Shown piece after piece: positions 35,727 to 48,498 of a DNA stretch of 64,000 nt; position 1 is the stretch's first letter; each line of letters starts with the position of its first letter. The translations under genes and the position numbers were made by a program. The stretch lies in assembly GCA_037179385.1 (NCBI GenBank), contig CM074187.1, positions 50,006,879 to 50,070,878 of the forward strand, written 5' to 3'. Source of the DNA: Holothuria scabra (Eukaryota; Echinodermata; Holothuroidea; Aspidochirotida; Holothuriidae). A model generated the notes under the pieces. It saw only the letters and a list, made by a program, of their open reading frames with translations, had not been told where the DNA came from and made no database searches.

Positions 35727-36032
35727 TTTAAAGGCACATTTTCATCATCCCAAACAGTTCCAATTCTCCCAACCTTCTTACTTCTAGCCCCTCCCACATT
35801 TATCTAAAACTCATCTTTATCCAGACACAATCCTTGTTTATTGCTTGATGGCTTGTCCCAGTGGCCATACAAGTCCATAATGTGTAATCAAGACACTCAG
35901 TGCCCATGTTGTGTAATTTAGCTATGATGCATTGTTTGAATGTGATGCCAATCAAAGAGCTGTACCAATTGAGAGTTTTGATATATGTATACTGAAACTG
36001 CAGTTTAGGGTGACGAATGACTGCCTTTAAAA
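35727..36032. mobile_element. TTAA-type MITE, copy 2
   Basis: Nearly identical to 1291-1598 with small indels. Ends TTTAAAGGCA and TGCCTTTAAA. It begins 149 bp after the exon 1 donor of nanos. No coding capacity. Confidence 0.75.
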
Positions 36033-39000
36033 GTAATGGCAAACGAAAGTGTAGAAGGAAAAATTTTTCGAAGGGGATTTGCTCCCCTTTTGACCACGGG
36101 CTTGCAATAATGGTGCAAATTGATGAATTCACTGTTTAGCTACATTTTCCTTTACCAAAGACACCCTTTTAAGTATTTGAATTTGTTATTTGATGACTTT
36201 GCAAATGTTAATACGGGTTGTCATTAGTAGTCTTTTATATTGAAAGCGGAAAATGTGCCAATCTTTCACTCTTCGATTTTAGTTGCAAGTCTCATAAAAG
36301 CACACTTATAACTTACGCCTACTTCTCTCCAAGGGGGTAGCCTATGCCACAATATTTTGAGGAGAGAAAGTCATTACTGGAACTCGTTCTCGGCTTCAAG
36401 ATTTACAATGGTTAAATTGATTTTCTCTGTTACACAAGGTGTACACATTTCGAGCACAGGTATCTCATTGAATTTCCTGCTTGACATGGGTCCCGCTCCT
36501 CTTTGGGACCAACTCCCCTCTGACCCCCCCCCCCTCTGAGAATTGTTTGTTTAAAAGGAGGCTATTGATGTATACAATGGTGCGATATTGTCGATAGTAT
36601 TATTTGGTATTATTTGTGAGTAGTGTTTCGGGGTTTTGTCCTTATTGTGTGATATTTTTTTTCAATCCAAGAGTAAGACCTTCTGGGCAATTTTTGATGG
36701 GTACGTACCCCTTCCGCTCACGTAGCCTACGGCCTTTCATCATTTTCCGTGTTCTGCATAGGTAGTAAGGAGTGCCGTCTAGCACAGAAACGGATCCTAC
36801 GACCCGGTTGGGACGCAACCCACACACTGAGGGTTGTGCTTTGTGCACTATCCCTTTTCGAGATCCCGTGATTATTTTTTTTTTTTTCAGAAAAAATCAC
36901 TACGTAGGCCTAATATAGAAGTCATGGAATGCACACAGTGCCTTAAATTATATCCGATTATAAATTAAATTTCATGGGTTTGAATCTTGACATTTTAAAT
37001 ATTTCGGCATTTACTGTGTAATAGGCTTATGCTGTTAAAGCTGCATGTTCAAGCTTTTAGAATTAATGATGTGCTCATACGATCTGCTATTTGAGAGAAC
37101 GTTATCATAAAAATTGGAATCTACATCTATCACGAAATAAATTCGAGCAGTAAGCCCTCTCGGGACTTGCCGGCATATTTGGTGAAACTTGAAGTAATTT
37201 ACAAAAAATGGCTGCACGATCCTGTCGATCTTGTAGAAGTACCAATGAAATAAATACTGATCCGATGATGTTGGTTTTGTGTGCCTTTTCATCGTCCGAA
37301 ACGCCAGGCAGCAGTCTGCTCTTCCAAGTACGGCAGAGTTTCGGTCGCCAGTCCCCGTGTGCAGGTGTGGTGTCGTTTGGAGCTGAACAACATCTACCTA
37401 TTTATCTTTTTTGCGATTGTTATTCATTTAGAGATTGGACAACACAGCGATTTGGAAGTGGAAAAGTCGCGTGATACATATAGCCTATATATATTTTTTA
37501 AGTTTTTTTTATACCACATATTTAACTAAAATTGATAATTACACGTTCCACCATTTGGAGGAACCTTTCGTCACTCCTAAAAAACGAGACTAAGTAACAA
37601 AGAAAGAAGATCGCTTCGCCGTTCAAATAATTCAGGTGCTCAAATAATTTGCAGCTACGTATTTTAGTACACACATTCGATATTCGAAGTAACTTGGATT
37701 TCAATTCATCATGAGATTTTATTGACCGTGAATAAATAGTACCTCAAATTAAATTGAGCACTTTCATGAAATCTGTTGCGCTTTACAAAATTCCCAAATA
37801 TTATGAAAAAGTCCCAACTTAAAAAAATTAACGAAGTGAATTTGATGAAAGGTCCTCTTCTTTTCTTTGATGATTTTTCCGAATTTATTATGAACTTTCT
37901 GACGTTCCGCCTTAAATCCCCAACTTCAACGTTCACAATAAGTAGCTTCACAATTCAAATAAAAAAAAATTCTTCAGTTTCTAGTGAAATTAAGAAAATT
38001 TCTACGTAGTCCCTGGAAGGCCCGACTTTTGAACGGTTGCTCATAAAATGTGTTCATTATGATGCAATTATGGTCCAGTGGGTAAAAAACTTAATTTTAC
38101 AAGCAGCAAACCGCCTAACCCGGGCATCGCACTCTGTCTATCCTAAATGAAAAAATGTGAAAAAATCTTAGCTCTTCAAATTAATGCCTGTTGAAATCAT
38201 AGATTTGAAACCCGTGCTTTCTGAAATGCAATGTTATTAAGCTGACTTAGAGGTCACACTCTTAAGTAAATTTGTGAAGTTTGAAACGATTTTAAGTATA
38301 CATCAAGGATGCGTCCGATACAGGTACCTCCTGTAGAATTCTCTGTTCTTATGAGATTGTACCCTTACTGCTTTAAATTCAGGAGACGCGACAAACTTTT
38401 CGTTCATTAAGTGATGGCAATTAATCTATCAAACAATTGCCGAAAAAGAGCTCGTGCGTGGGGGACATCGACAGCGAAGTTACTGAAACGATTTCATTGA
38501 GGGCATTACTGATGGATCAAAGTTCCTTAAATATTTATTTACGGCTCGTCAATTTTTGGTTTCGACCCCGCCCTCCTCTTTTTCGGGTTTTGGAGTATCC
38601 GCGCGGCCGGGGCAAAAACTAAATTGCGATAGATCCTTTCTGTTGTAATTTTTTTATCAGATTGTAAATTGACTCTCGGAATTGAAAGAAAAGATCTTGT
38701 GTGTACAGGTGTATTGGGGCCTTAAAGTTTACGCTAAATCTTTTGAACCTATTTCTGTTGCCATGTGAGTATGGGACTGTTCCTGCTTTGGTTGGGAGCG
38801 ACGTGCGGTCCATTCAGTTGGCAGAAAGGCAAAACTACGATTCTTGTATTTAGAGAAACTGCCTCATCGTCTTTCAACTCGGCTGCAAATTTGGTGCCAC
38901 TGTTTGTCAAGAAATTCCCTAAACAGCTAACGATATTCAGACTGATTCATATCCAAATGTAATGAACGATATTCGTGAAAATTATTTATTTTTTCCTCGT

Positions 39001-39434
39001 GATCTTGCGAGACCGGAGAAGTTTTAGGACGACGAAAATGACCAATGTTTGCATCTTTTATTGCACACCTCCTTAAATAACGAAATTAAGTTGTTCTCAA
39101 TTATATGTTTCAGATATGGTCACTGGTTCCACGGGTCTGTGAGCTTTTCTATAGTTTAAATTGTAAGCCGTTACTTGGAAATTAAATTTATGCCTCGAGC
39201 GAAATTGAAAAAAATCTTTCATTTTAACTGGTATTCTGAAAATTAAATTTGGGCCACTTGATGGCTTTTGCTCATCGACGCATTTCAGTGCCATGAGATG
39301 TCGAAAATTTCGTTAAACGGATTTACCATATTTTTCACCTTTTCAGTTAGTTGGTTCTTAGAAAATAGAAAATGCGTGATGTGGCATAAAATTAAGTAAT
39401 CGCCATGTACTGTTTTGTAACTCCTTTTACGCAG

Positions 39435-40036
39435 TTAAAGTAGTGTGACATATCAGCATAAAGACCCGACTTTAACTTGGCAGTTCGAGAAGTAAGCAGT
39501 TCCAAAGGAAAAGTCATTTGGAATTATTATTAGTATGTCAGTCATCTTTTACGGTTCTGAAGATACACCTCCAGTCTTCAAAGGTTGAACGATTCCTTAA
39601 CCAACCTGTGGTTTATACTACAAGTAACGTGGAGAGTTGTGTCGTGATAACATATTTGTTAAGCCTGTCCGAATTCTCTTACAGTCTTACTTACTCATCA
39701 GCTATGGTTTTGGCTTGGTAATTAATTCTCATGATTTTCCCCAAGGACACAAAACTTCCAAAATAAAACCCTCATGAAATACTAATGTTATAGTCCTTGA
39801 TATGAGGATAGGTGAAACAGAATAACATTAGCCATACATGGCACGTCCCACCCTAGACATCACAAGATTTTCATATTGTTTATGCACGATTAAGTGAAAA
39901 TCAGAAATAACGTTGTTAAATGGTCTATTTTTGATGGATTTCAACGGAGAGTGACGCAATTTTGTGGTTATGGATACTTCTCACATTGCTTTTCGAAAGC
40001 CAAAGTTTTGTCATTTTGATATCACACGACTTTTAA
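39435..40036. mobile_element. TTAA-flanked MITE with TIR, copy B
   Basis: Diverged copy of 8783-9368, from TTAAAGTAGTGTGACA to TATCACACGACTTTTAA. Both copies keep AACATTAGCCATA, TGGCA-GTCC and GACATCACAAGATTT. The ORF at 39518-39721 is not conserved in the other copy. Confidence 0.7.
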
Positions 40037-43000
40037 TACCAATTTAATTTTCAATGCTTTCATGGAGAAAGTGAATACTTGTAAGAGCGATGTACCATTT
40101 ATTAGCTCGAGTCTCGACAGTAGATCTATCCCATCGTATCACCATCATATCAAAATATTGATGTTTTTCGATGGTAGAGTCGGTCAACTCTAACCCCAAA
40201 CCTACAGTTTGTGCAATTCTCGACTGCTAGACTATCGACTGCACAGGACTTTGGATCGACGGCAAGTTAAAAAATGCAGTGATGTGGCACTCATACACAG
40301 CATGTACTTCCTACCGCTCCGCGGGCTAATATTCCAGTGGCTTGATTGGGTCTCGGTAGAAGGACAGGAATATCCCATGTCGTCCAAACCCTTTTGCCTA
40401 TACCCTTTCCGTAACTTTTCTCACTTATTGGTTATTTCTGTCTAAAGATACCTCTACTTCTCATCAAAGGCACTGAAAATTAAGTGTAGTGTGGACACAT
40501 TGTTTCAGGTTCTATTTGTTCTTGTTTTTAAAAAGCCAGTTTGGTAATTCGTTTTGGTGGCTCTGCACATGCGCACATCCTCCAAATCGTTGGGATGAAC
40601 AAACCAATCCCGCACCTACAACACGTATTCCAATATTTGAGATAACATGGATATTTGGTTAAATCTTTCTATCTTGATCCATCCATAACATAAGAAGGAA
40701 TCTCAAGTGAAGTTTTGTGTAGGTGCTTTTGTATAAATTGTCTTTTTGGTGTTAAAATTTTCATTTTGATCTGCAGTTAGGTTAAAACTGCTGAACCCCT
40801 ATTTTTGTTCGACTTGGCTAGGCATATAGTGTGTTGTATGCACGAAAACAAGGGCACGGTGTAAGCTTCGTATTGAGCGCTGTTGTATTGTGCCCTTTGT
40901 ACATCCCTCGCTGTGCCCCACAATTCCATGCGACAACGAATAACCAAACTCGGTAAAATTGAGCCCTTCCCTAATTCTCTGTGAAACTATACAGCTGGAA
41001 TTGAGTACCCTTTCTTGTAGATTTAGCATACTGAACGCCATATGTAGGGTATGGTAAGGTTACTTAACTGCTGTAAAAATATTCCATTCAGCTGCATCAA
41101 AATTACAAATAAGTTGATAGCAATGTCAGTTTTTGTGCTGCTTATGATATTACAGATTTCCTGTGATGCACAAAATCTCGAGAAAAATATGCATTACCAG
41201 GCTTGGAAGTATTTTCTCAAGGCTACATGCTATTGGAATGCAGTTTTCTCGAAAGATTTTTTTCTGCATAATTTGGAAGTCAATGAAGGTTGTCTTCGGA
41301 AAATCCCTTAAATCACACTGATTAATATCACTGATTTAAATCTAGAAATTTGATTTAAATTACTCTGTAATCAGGGAGCAATTTGTTTTCGAAATTTCGA
41401 TTAGCAGTTTTGCTACTCATTTTTCAAAATTGATTAGCAATCCCCCAAAAATGATTAGCAAATTTTTGTATTGACATTTTCCACTTGTCTGTGTTTTAAC
41501 AGCAGCTGAGCAGCTTATAAAAAACTACAGAATCAAAGACTGAAGGGTAGGTCTGATATTACAGGTAATGAAACACCATGCGTCATGCCTCCATACGAAC
41601 GTTATCACGTATGCAGTATGAGTACACTCAGACCAAAAGTACCCCCAGCCTGTCTCCAAGGCAATTTCTGTAAAAAAAAAAATGCTGTGGAGACGGCCAC
41701 TCTAAACAACATTTTATGGGATCTTGTAAGCATTTTTCCCCAATGTTTTGCTTTGCTACATTTCATTTGAAAATTATTTTTGCTTGTCAATGACACTTCA
41801 TTAATAGCAATGTAATCTACCCATTGGATTGGTTTGTCGGTACCCACTCCCTAATGAAAGCCTAATGAAATGCACCCCTTTATCCCATTCATAATCCTGC
41901 CAAATGCCATTTTACTCAGAAAAAACAGGGAGAGTAGTTTGAACATATGAAAGCAACCAATTTGAGAACAGTAACATCTTTTATTGACATTCATCAGATG
42001 CAACCATCCTGAAATCCACATCATCAGAGGTCGTCATGCAGCCTCATTTATTAAGTAGATTCTAAGACTTATGATAATCAGCAAGTTTTGAGGTTTCTAA
42101 AAGCCTTTACAAAGTTGTTGAAAACATGAACGTACAGTATGATCTCCTCAGTGGCCCTTACAATTTGACTTCAAGATAGTACACTAGTAGGCCTACATTC
42201 AACTGTGCAGGTATTTCCCCAAGTTGTCAAGGTAGCCAGCCCAAAACGTAAAACCTGATCGACAGGCATACAGAATTACGTAGATGACATTCACTTCATT
42301 AAACAGTTTCACGGCATGTGTAAAATACTCAAACTAAGCCCTGCCTAACATTTTGAGAAACTTTACGTCGGCAATTTCCTTGTACGATACGTTTTCCTTA
42401 TGGTTTACTTGCTTTGGCTACTTTGCTATCCTAACAAGATTTTACATTAAGATTTCTGAGCCTAGCCTAGTCTTATGGGCAAACTTGCATTGATAGGCAG
42501 TTGCCGATTTGGAATGCGGTGTGGCTTGGAGCTAGGATGCTTTGCATGCAGTAGAACCGTACAGCACGGAATCGTGAGTTATGCAACGTGAACAAAAACA
42601 TGAAATATTTACGCAGTAATCTATAATTTCGAAGCATATTTAAGGCATAAGATATACACCCTTTTAAGGAGTTTAAAACTGGCAGTGTGATTTGAGAATG
42701 TAGAGAATGCATGACTGAGAATAATGCAAAGATTGATCAACGGCTAAAATCTGCTGTCGTTAATATAATAATCAACGGCAAAACCAGCGTCTTTCTGGCT
42801 TTTGCCGTCGATGCCGTGGATTATTTTTTCCCCTGTAACACTGTGGCTCTTAATACAGATCTGTGTATTTAGTAATAAACAACGCATCTCCTGCGAAGTG
42901 AGTTCATGTATTAGAACTCTTGAAAACGGAGAATTCCCGTGGTTTTATTTAGAAACAAACATAGTTATCGGAGTAAGCATGGGGCCGATTTTTTTTGTTT

Positions 43001-43599
43001 TGCGTGATTTTAATGACTTCTGATTTCTGTTTTCATGTTCCCCTGACATAATTTCGTTTTGTGAACATTCAAAATGCACAAGTCCTGCTGAAATTTTGCA
43101 TCGCAAGTCTGCGATTCAAGATGGAATGATGTATCGCAATTATCAAATTTTCCTCATTTTTGCATCGCAAATTGCGATGCGAACCCGAACAAATTGCTCC
43201 CTGTCTATTGGAAAAACGCATTTGTGGTCAGAAAAATTTATTTGGGGTTGGTTATTCACAGAATTTTTCATATTTGAGCAAACAGATTAGAATGGTTACA
43301 CATAACATGCAACTCGTAAAAAAGATGCATTGATAATCATCGAACCGCGGATGATGCATCAATATTTACTGCCGAAATCCAGGCACTTAAAGGGCAGAAG
43401 CAGTCATCCCAAATTGAAGAAGTGTAGAAGACTGTCCAGTTTCGTGATTGGCTGTTGGGAGTCATGTGACAATTTTTTTTTCTCTTCAGATGTGAAATTC
43501 ACCACAAATAACTACTTGTTTACCTTGAATATGCAATAGTAAAGTCAAAAATGTAATTAAAGATACTGTGAAGAGAAATAAGATGTAAAGGCAATAAAC

Positions 43600-44390
43600 T
43601 AAAACATCCATTGGTTCAATCGGGGAGTGAGTTGCAACTCCCAAGTTCATCCGAGGTGTTAACTCCATGGTTCATCTACGGAAATCAGTTGTGCTTGCGT
43701 GGGTCCCTATCACGTGGGCAATACGAGGAAATACAGAGTTGACTCACTAGCTAAAGAAGCCCCACAAATGGATACAGCCAACATCTCCTTACCTCCAGCT
43801 TACTACCGCCCTAACATCAGTGGCTTTTTAAATTCAAAATGGCAAGAACTGTGGGATTCCTTTCCCCAAAACAAATTGTACCGATTAAAAACAACGGTAG
43901 GGACTGGGGAAAACGGAGTCCCCAGTAAACGAGAGGTGATCTTGTCCTGACTAGGGCCCGCATCGGTCACACCTTACCTTACCCATGCCTATTTTATTTC
44001 ACGGGGATGAAAGACCATACTGTAGACCCTGTGACTGTGCTGTCACCGTCAGTCACATTCTCATTCACTGTTATGAATACGCCCCATATTCGCCAGAAAT
44101 ACTGCACCGTGCCCGACCTAAAAACATTGTTTGAACAAACTGATTCTTCCCTTATTCTTAGCTTTCTCAAGGAAAGTAAACTTTATAGAAATTTCTGACA
44201 TGACTCTTGCCTTGCTATCTTTTTGTAGAAATTTTAGTAGAAAATTCACCATCCGATCTAATTTTTTGATTTTTACCTTTTTAGGTACTCTAACCCCAAC
44301 ATTGTTACTTTGTTTAACCTGGTGACATTAATATAACACATTTGTGTTGGTGTTTCGTTAAACCCAATCTAACTAAATTATAACTATCGA
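43600..44390 (+). pseudogene. Non-LTR retrotransposon 3' end (RNase H and C-terminal zinc knuckle)
   Basis: Translation gives VGPYHVGNTRKYRVDSLAKE, the Ser/Pro-His-Val-Gly...Asp-Ser-Leu-Ala-Lys motif of the RNase H domain in I-group LINEs. After a gap, RARIGHT is followed, in a shifted frame, by GDERPYCRPCDCAVTVSHIL and IHCYEYAPY, the usual CCHC-like C-terminal block. The protein ends in a stop after FLKESKLYRNF. The 3' UTR ends TTTGTGTTGGTGTTTCGTTA plus AACCC. The copy is 5'-truncated at about 43600 and frameshifted. It lies in the sense orientation in the nanos intron. Confidence 0.8.
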
Positions 44391-44879
44391 CTTCGAAATC
44401 TTGGATTTATATGTTGTGAAAAATTCTGAACCAATTCACAGGTAACAATGAATTTGCCTAAAGTTAAGTTCCATTGACAGAACTAAGCCTCCTGAAATTT
44501 TTTTCTGTGGGGCCTATCAGCTGCCTTGAACAAGGAGTTTGGGTCTGCATTCTCTGGTCCTGGACACAGTGGGCCGCTTTTATGATATGCCCCCCCCCCC
44601 CCTCGGCCGCCTTTCAGAATTGGCCCCGCAGACCCTAATACACCGGTTTGCAAATAAAATGTTTCCACTATTCTCAGTGATCTAAACACGTATATTTCAG
44701 CGTATCATTGACCGGCCTGCGTGAGCGGCTTTTCTCACAAGTGGAAATGTGCCCAAATGGAACCTCGCCAGTATTTCGCCTGGCCAACTTTTCAACATGG
44801 TTTCCTCAAACTTCCTCAGTCGAAAATTTGGATCACCCTAGACCCGGGATCTGCCTGATATTGTTGTTCTTAAGGGTCG

Positions 44880-45300
44880 ATGTTCCTATACATTATAAGG
44901 TTCTTTAGGGATAAGGTTCATTATTAATTAGGTTGCTACTCAACATCGTATAAAGGTTCCTTGTGCATTAGGTTTATTATTCATAATTGAAGCAACTGCA
45001 TTAGGTTTGTCAATCATAATTGAAAAAAGGCTCGTAATTAATAATAAAAAAGAGGGTCGTTATTCCGCAGCAAAAAAGGCGCTCGGTATTCATAATGCAA
45101 AAAAGGTGGTCAATATTTATAATTGTGTAAAAAGTCCGTTATTCATAATACCAAAAGAGGTTCAATACTTATTATTGTAATAAGAGTTTGGTATTCATAA
45201 TAGGTTAAAGGATTTGTTATTCATAATTAGAAAAGGGGTTGCATATTCACAATGGGAAATGGGGCTAATTCATGATTATAAAAAAAAAACATTTTCCACC
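44880..45300. repeat. Foldback-like arm: degenerate ~25-35-bp AT-rich tandem repeats
   Basis: About twelve units of the form GGTTCNTTATTCATAATTGA plus A-rich spacers. The complementary units (AATNATGAACC-TT, e.g. ATAATGAACC) occur at 45776-45885 and 47815-48060, and again at 63340-63440. Confidence 0.75.
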
Positions 45301-45404
45301 TATAAAGGTTTCTTGTATCTCGAGGCAGGGTCATATATCCACCAAATTTTCGGGGTGGTAGGCCAATTTCTTGTCTACAACATGTTTACAGCGTTTTGAC
45401 ATGT

Positions 45405-45775
45405 TTTCTCTAGATCGGTTGCGTTCGTTTTTCAAGGAAATTCCATCCTTTTAAAACCAATATATGTATTGGCAAAGAGTAATAAATAATTACAAATAAT
45501 GCAGTATGGTAGACTTCTTTTCACGAAATAGGTTCCCCTCCGATAGAAATTCAGTTGGTTGTTGCTCAAGAATAATTTGCTCACCCAAAGTTTCAAAAAT
45601 TCAAAAGATAACTTCCATAACTCTTCTTGTCCATTATATTTTGAGGAGATGAAGCCATTGCTGGGGTTTATTGTTGAGACCGAATGATTTGAAAATGACG
45701 AGCTATTTAGTTTCAACAGGTTGATGCAATGTTGGAGCATTTTAAACGCAATATTTCCCTTTAAATCTTAGATGT
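45405..45775. repeat. Dispersed segment, second copy of 960-1290
   Basis: Same orientation and order as the first copy. At the site equivalent to the hAT-like MITE insertion (824-978), this copy reads directly into GTTGCGTTCGTTTTTCAAGG, so it lacks the MITE there. It lies inside the foldback-like structure. Confidence 0.6.
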
Positions 45776-45884
45776 TGAACAACGAACCCTTTTCCGATTA
45801 TGAATAGCGAGCGTATTTTGGGTTATACAGAGCAAACCTTACTTTGAGAATTGAACCCTTTTCCTGAATTACGAAAATTGAACC

Positions 45885-46882
45885 CTTTTTGGTTTCGATG
45901 AAAAGAGAAACCTATGCATTCATGATGGCGTGTGTGTATGTGCGTATGTATGTGTGTATGTGTGTGTGTATTGGTGTATGTGTGTATTGGTGTATGTGTG
46001 TGTGTGTGTGTATGTTTGTGTTTGTGACACTTTGCTTGTTTACACAGTATCTTGAGAAAGGAAGATCTGACAGTTCTCAAACTTGGTACACAGATACCCT
46101 ATACTGAGAGGAAGAACCCTATTTATTTTGGTTGAGGTCAAAAGTCATCTGGGGTCACAGGGTGTCAAAAAACCTAAATCCTTGTTTACACAATGTCTCA
46201 AGATAGGAAACTTGGATAAATTTCAAACTTGATATGTAGATGCGTTATGATGTAAGGAAGAACCCTGTCGATTTTTGGTGGAGGTCGAAGGTCACGTGGG
46301 GTCACATGGGGTCAAACCCCGAAATCCTTGTTTTCACAATATCTCATGGTAGGAAAGTTGGATTAATTTCAAACTTGATATGTTATTGTGTTATGATGTG
46401 AGGCAGAACCCAATATATTTTGGTGGAGTTCGAAGGTCATTTGGGGTCACGTGGGGTCAAACCCCCAAATCCTTGTTTACATTATACATCATGGTGGGAA
46501 ACTTGGATTAGTTTCAAACTTGATATGTTGATGCATTATGATGTAAGAAAAAATACAGATTTATTTTCGTGGCGGTCAAAGGTCATTTGGGGTCACATGG
46601 GGTCGAAACCCCAAATCCTTGTTTACACTATATCTCAAGGTAGGAAACTTGGATTCATTTCAAACTTGATATGTTGATGCGTTGTGATGTAAGCAGCTTG
46701 TTTGCAGAATATCTTAAGGCACAGTATGAAATTTGGCTTTTTGAAAGTAGAAATGTTTTGGTTAAAAGAAAAACCAGTTACTAACAGGTGGAGACAAAGG
46801 TCACTTTGGGTCACCAGTTGTTAGTAGAAATGTAGCATGTCATTGAAAAGAGCATGTATGTATCATCGAAACCTCAATGCAT
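45885..46882 (+). mobile_element. Composite microsatellite/minisatellite element, subfamily 1, copy A
   Basis: Head TTTTTGGTTTCGATGA...GAAACCTATGCATTCATG, then a GT/TATG microsatellite (45935-46020), TTTGTGACACTTTGCTTG, several monomers of about 145 bp, and a tail ending ATCATCGAAACCTCAATGCA. The first bases of the head and the last of the tail are inverted (TTTCGATGA/TCATCGAAA). The ORFs with CVCVC or CMYV runs are microsatellite translation. Confidence 0.75.
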
Positions 46883-47790
46883 TTTTGGTTTCGATGAAAG
46901 AGAAACCTATGCATTCATGATGGCGTGTGTGTATGTATGTGTGTATGTGCGTGTGTGTGTATGTGTGGATGTATGTGTGTGTGTGTGTGTTTGTGACACT
47001 TTGCTCGTTAACACGATATCTCAAGATAGGAATGTCTGACAGTTTTCAAACTTGGTACATAGATGCGCCATATGGAGAGGAAGAACCCTATTGTTTTTGG
47101 CAGAGGTCAAAGGTCATCTGGGGTCACCGGGGGTCAAAGTTTGAAAATCTTGTTAACGCGATATCACAGGATAGGAAGCTTGAATGGATTTCATATGTGG
47201 TATGTTGATGCGTTATAGTCAGGAGATGGTCCCTATCATTTTTTGCGGAGGTCAAGGTCATCTGGGGTCACTGGGGGTCAAAGTCTGAAAATCTCGCTAA
47301 CACGATATCTCGAGATAAGAAGCTTGGTTGGATTTCATATTTGGTATGTTGATGCGTTTTAGTCAAGGAGATCGTCCCTATTGTTTATTGGGGAGGTCAA
47401 AGGTCATCTGGGGTCACTGGGGGTCAAAGTCTGAAAATCTTGTTAACACGATATCTCAAGATAGGAAGCTTAGGTAGATTTCATATTGGTATGTAGATGC
47501 GTTATAGTCAGGAGATGTGCCCTTTTTTTTGGCGGAGGTCAAAGGTCATTTCAGGTCACCAGGGGTCAAAGTCTGAAAATCTTGTTAAAGTTATATCTCA
47601 AGATGTCGGTCTATCTATCTATGTATGGCTTTTGTGGAGGTCAAAAGGGCATCTGGAATAACAAAATTATTTTTTGAAGATGCTAGTAAAACATTTGAGT
47701 GAGAAGATAATGGTGAATGATGTCAAATTTGAAAAACAGTACATTTATGTATCATCGAATCATCGAAACCTCAATGCATTTTTGCATTCT
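46883..47790 (+). mobile_element. Composite element, subfamily 1, copy B
   Basis: Its head starts directly after the tail of copy A. It has a microsatellite at 46925-46992, then four to five monomers, several with the exact half-site pair (47104, 47394, 47536). The ~120-bp tail runs from about 47650 (GCATCTGGAATAACAAAATT) to ATCGAAACCTCAATGCA. The same tail ends copies near 54290 and 54690. Confidence 0.8.
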
Positions 47791-47814
47791 GGTTGATTTT
47801 TGCATTCTGGTTTA

Positions 47815-48060
47815 CTCTGAATAATGAACCCTTTTTGATTAAGAAGTTTGCGCCGTTTTTGCGGTTATGAACTAAGAACTTTCTTCTTAGTTATGATTTA
47901 TGAATAGCAAACCTTATGAAATAATGATCATTTTTATCATTAATTATTACGAATTTATAACGAACCGTTGTGAACAATGAACCTTGTAAATAATTGTCGT
48001 TTATCATTCATGTTATGAGTATAACGACCCTAATAAATAATGAACCTTCTGAATCAAAAC
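47815..48060. repeat. Foldback-like arm, inverted relative to 44880-45300
   Basis: Units such as AATAATGAACCCTTTTTGAT, GAACCTTGTAAATAATT and AATAATGAACCTTC are reverse complements of the 44880 units. Together the arms enclose the two composite elements. Confidence 0.7.
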
Positions 48061-48498
48061 CGCATGAATGTCGAGCTGCCCTTCCCACCCTAGCCAAGAC
48101 CTCCATAGTAAACTCAGTCGCGTCGGGTATAGTCTTTATAGGCCCGAACGGTGCGTTTTGACATGTGAAAGGAATGAAGATATTCAACTGATTATTCTAA
48201 GCTCCATGCATACATTTAAGTTGGAGATATTGTTAAGCAGAAGAAAGCTTCCTGTTGTTCTAACTTTCAACATTTTTGATGAATCCCAGGCGTACATAGA
48301 TAATTTACGAAAATCTCTGGACTACAACAGAGAACCGAAGCACCGAAAACACATTAGTGTCGAAACGCTCCTCCGTACATTTGCGCTTCGAATCTGAACA
48401 AGCGCAATCGAGTGGAGAACAGATGGGAGGACTACCAAGCGCCAAGTGTTAACATCTTATCACAATCATCAATATCTCTTGCCTTCTTTTTTTCGCAG

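Larger units (their letters stand above)
35579..48498 (+). other. 12.9-kb intron of downstream nanos gene
   Basis: Donor GTAAGT at 35579 and acceptor TTTTTTTCGCAG ending at 48498. The intron has accumulated a TTAA MITE (35727), a second TTAA MITE (39435), a LINE fragment (43600) and a foldback-like structure (44880-48060) that encloses two composite minisatellite elements. Between these (36033-39434 and 40037-43599) I see no gene. The frame at 37208-37529 is cysteine-rich at its start but has no recognised domain. A small imperfect hairpin lies at 42771-42812. Confidence 0.75.

Noticed and set aside
45889..47039. Cysteine/valine-rich ORFs (CVCVCV, CMYVCM) that resemble small secreted proteins
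   Set aside because: Direct translation of the GT/TATG microsatellite.
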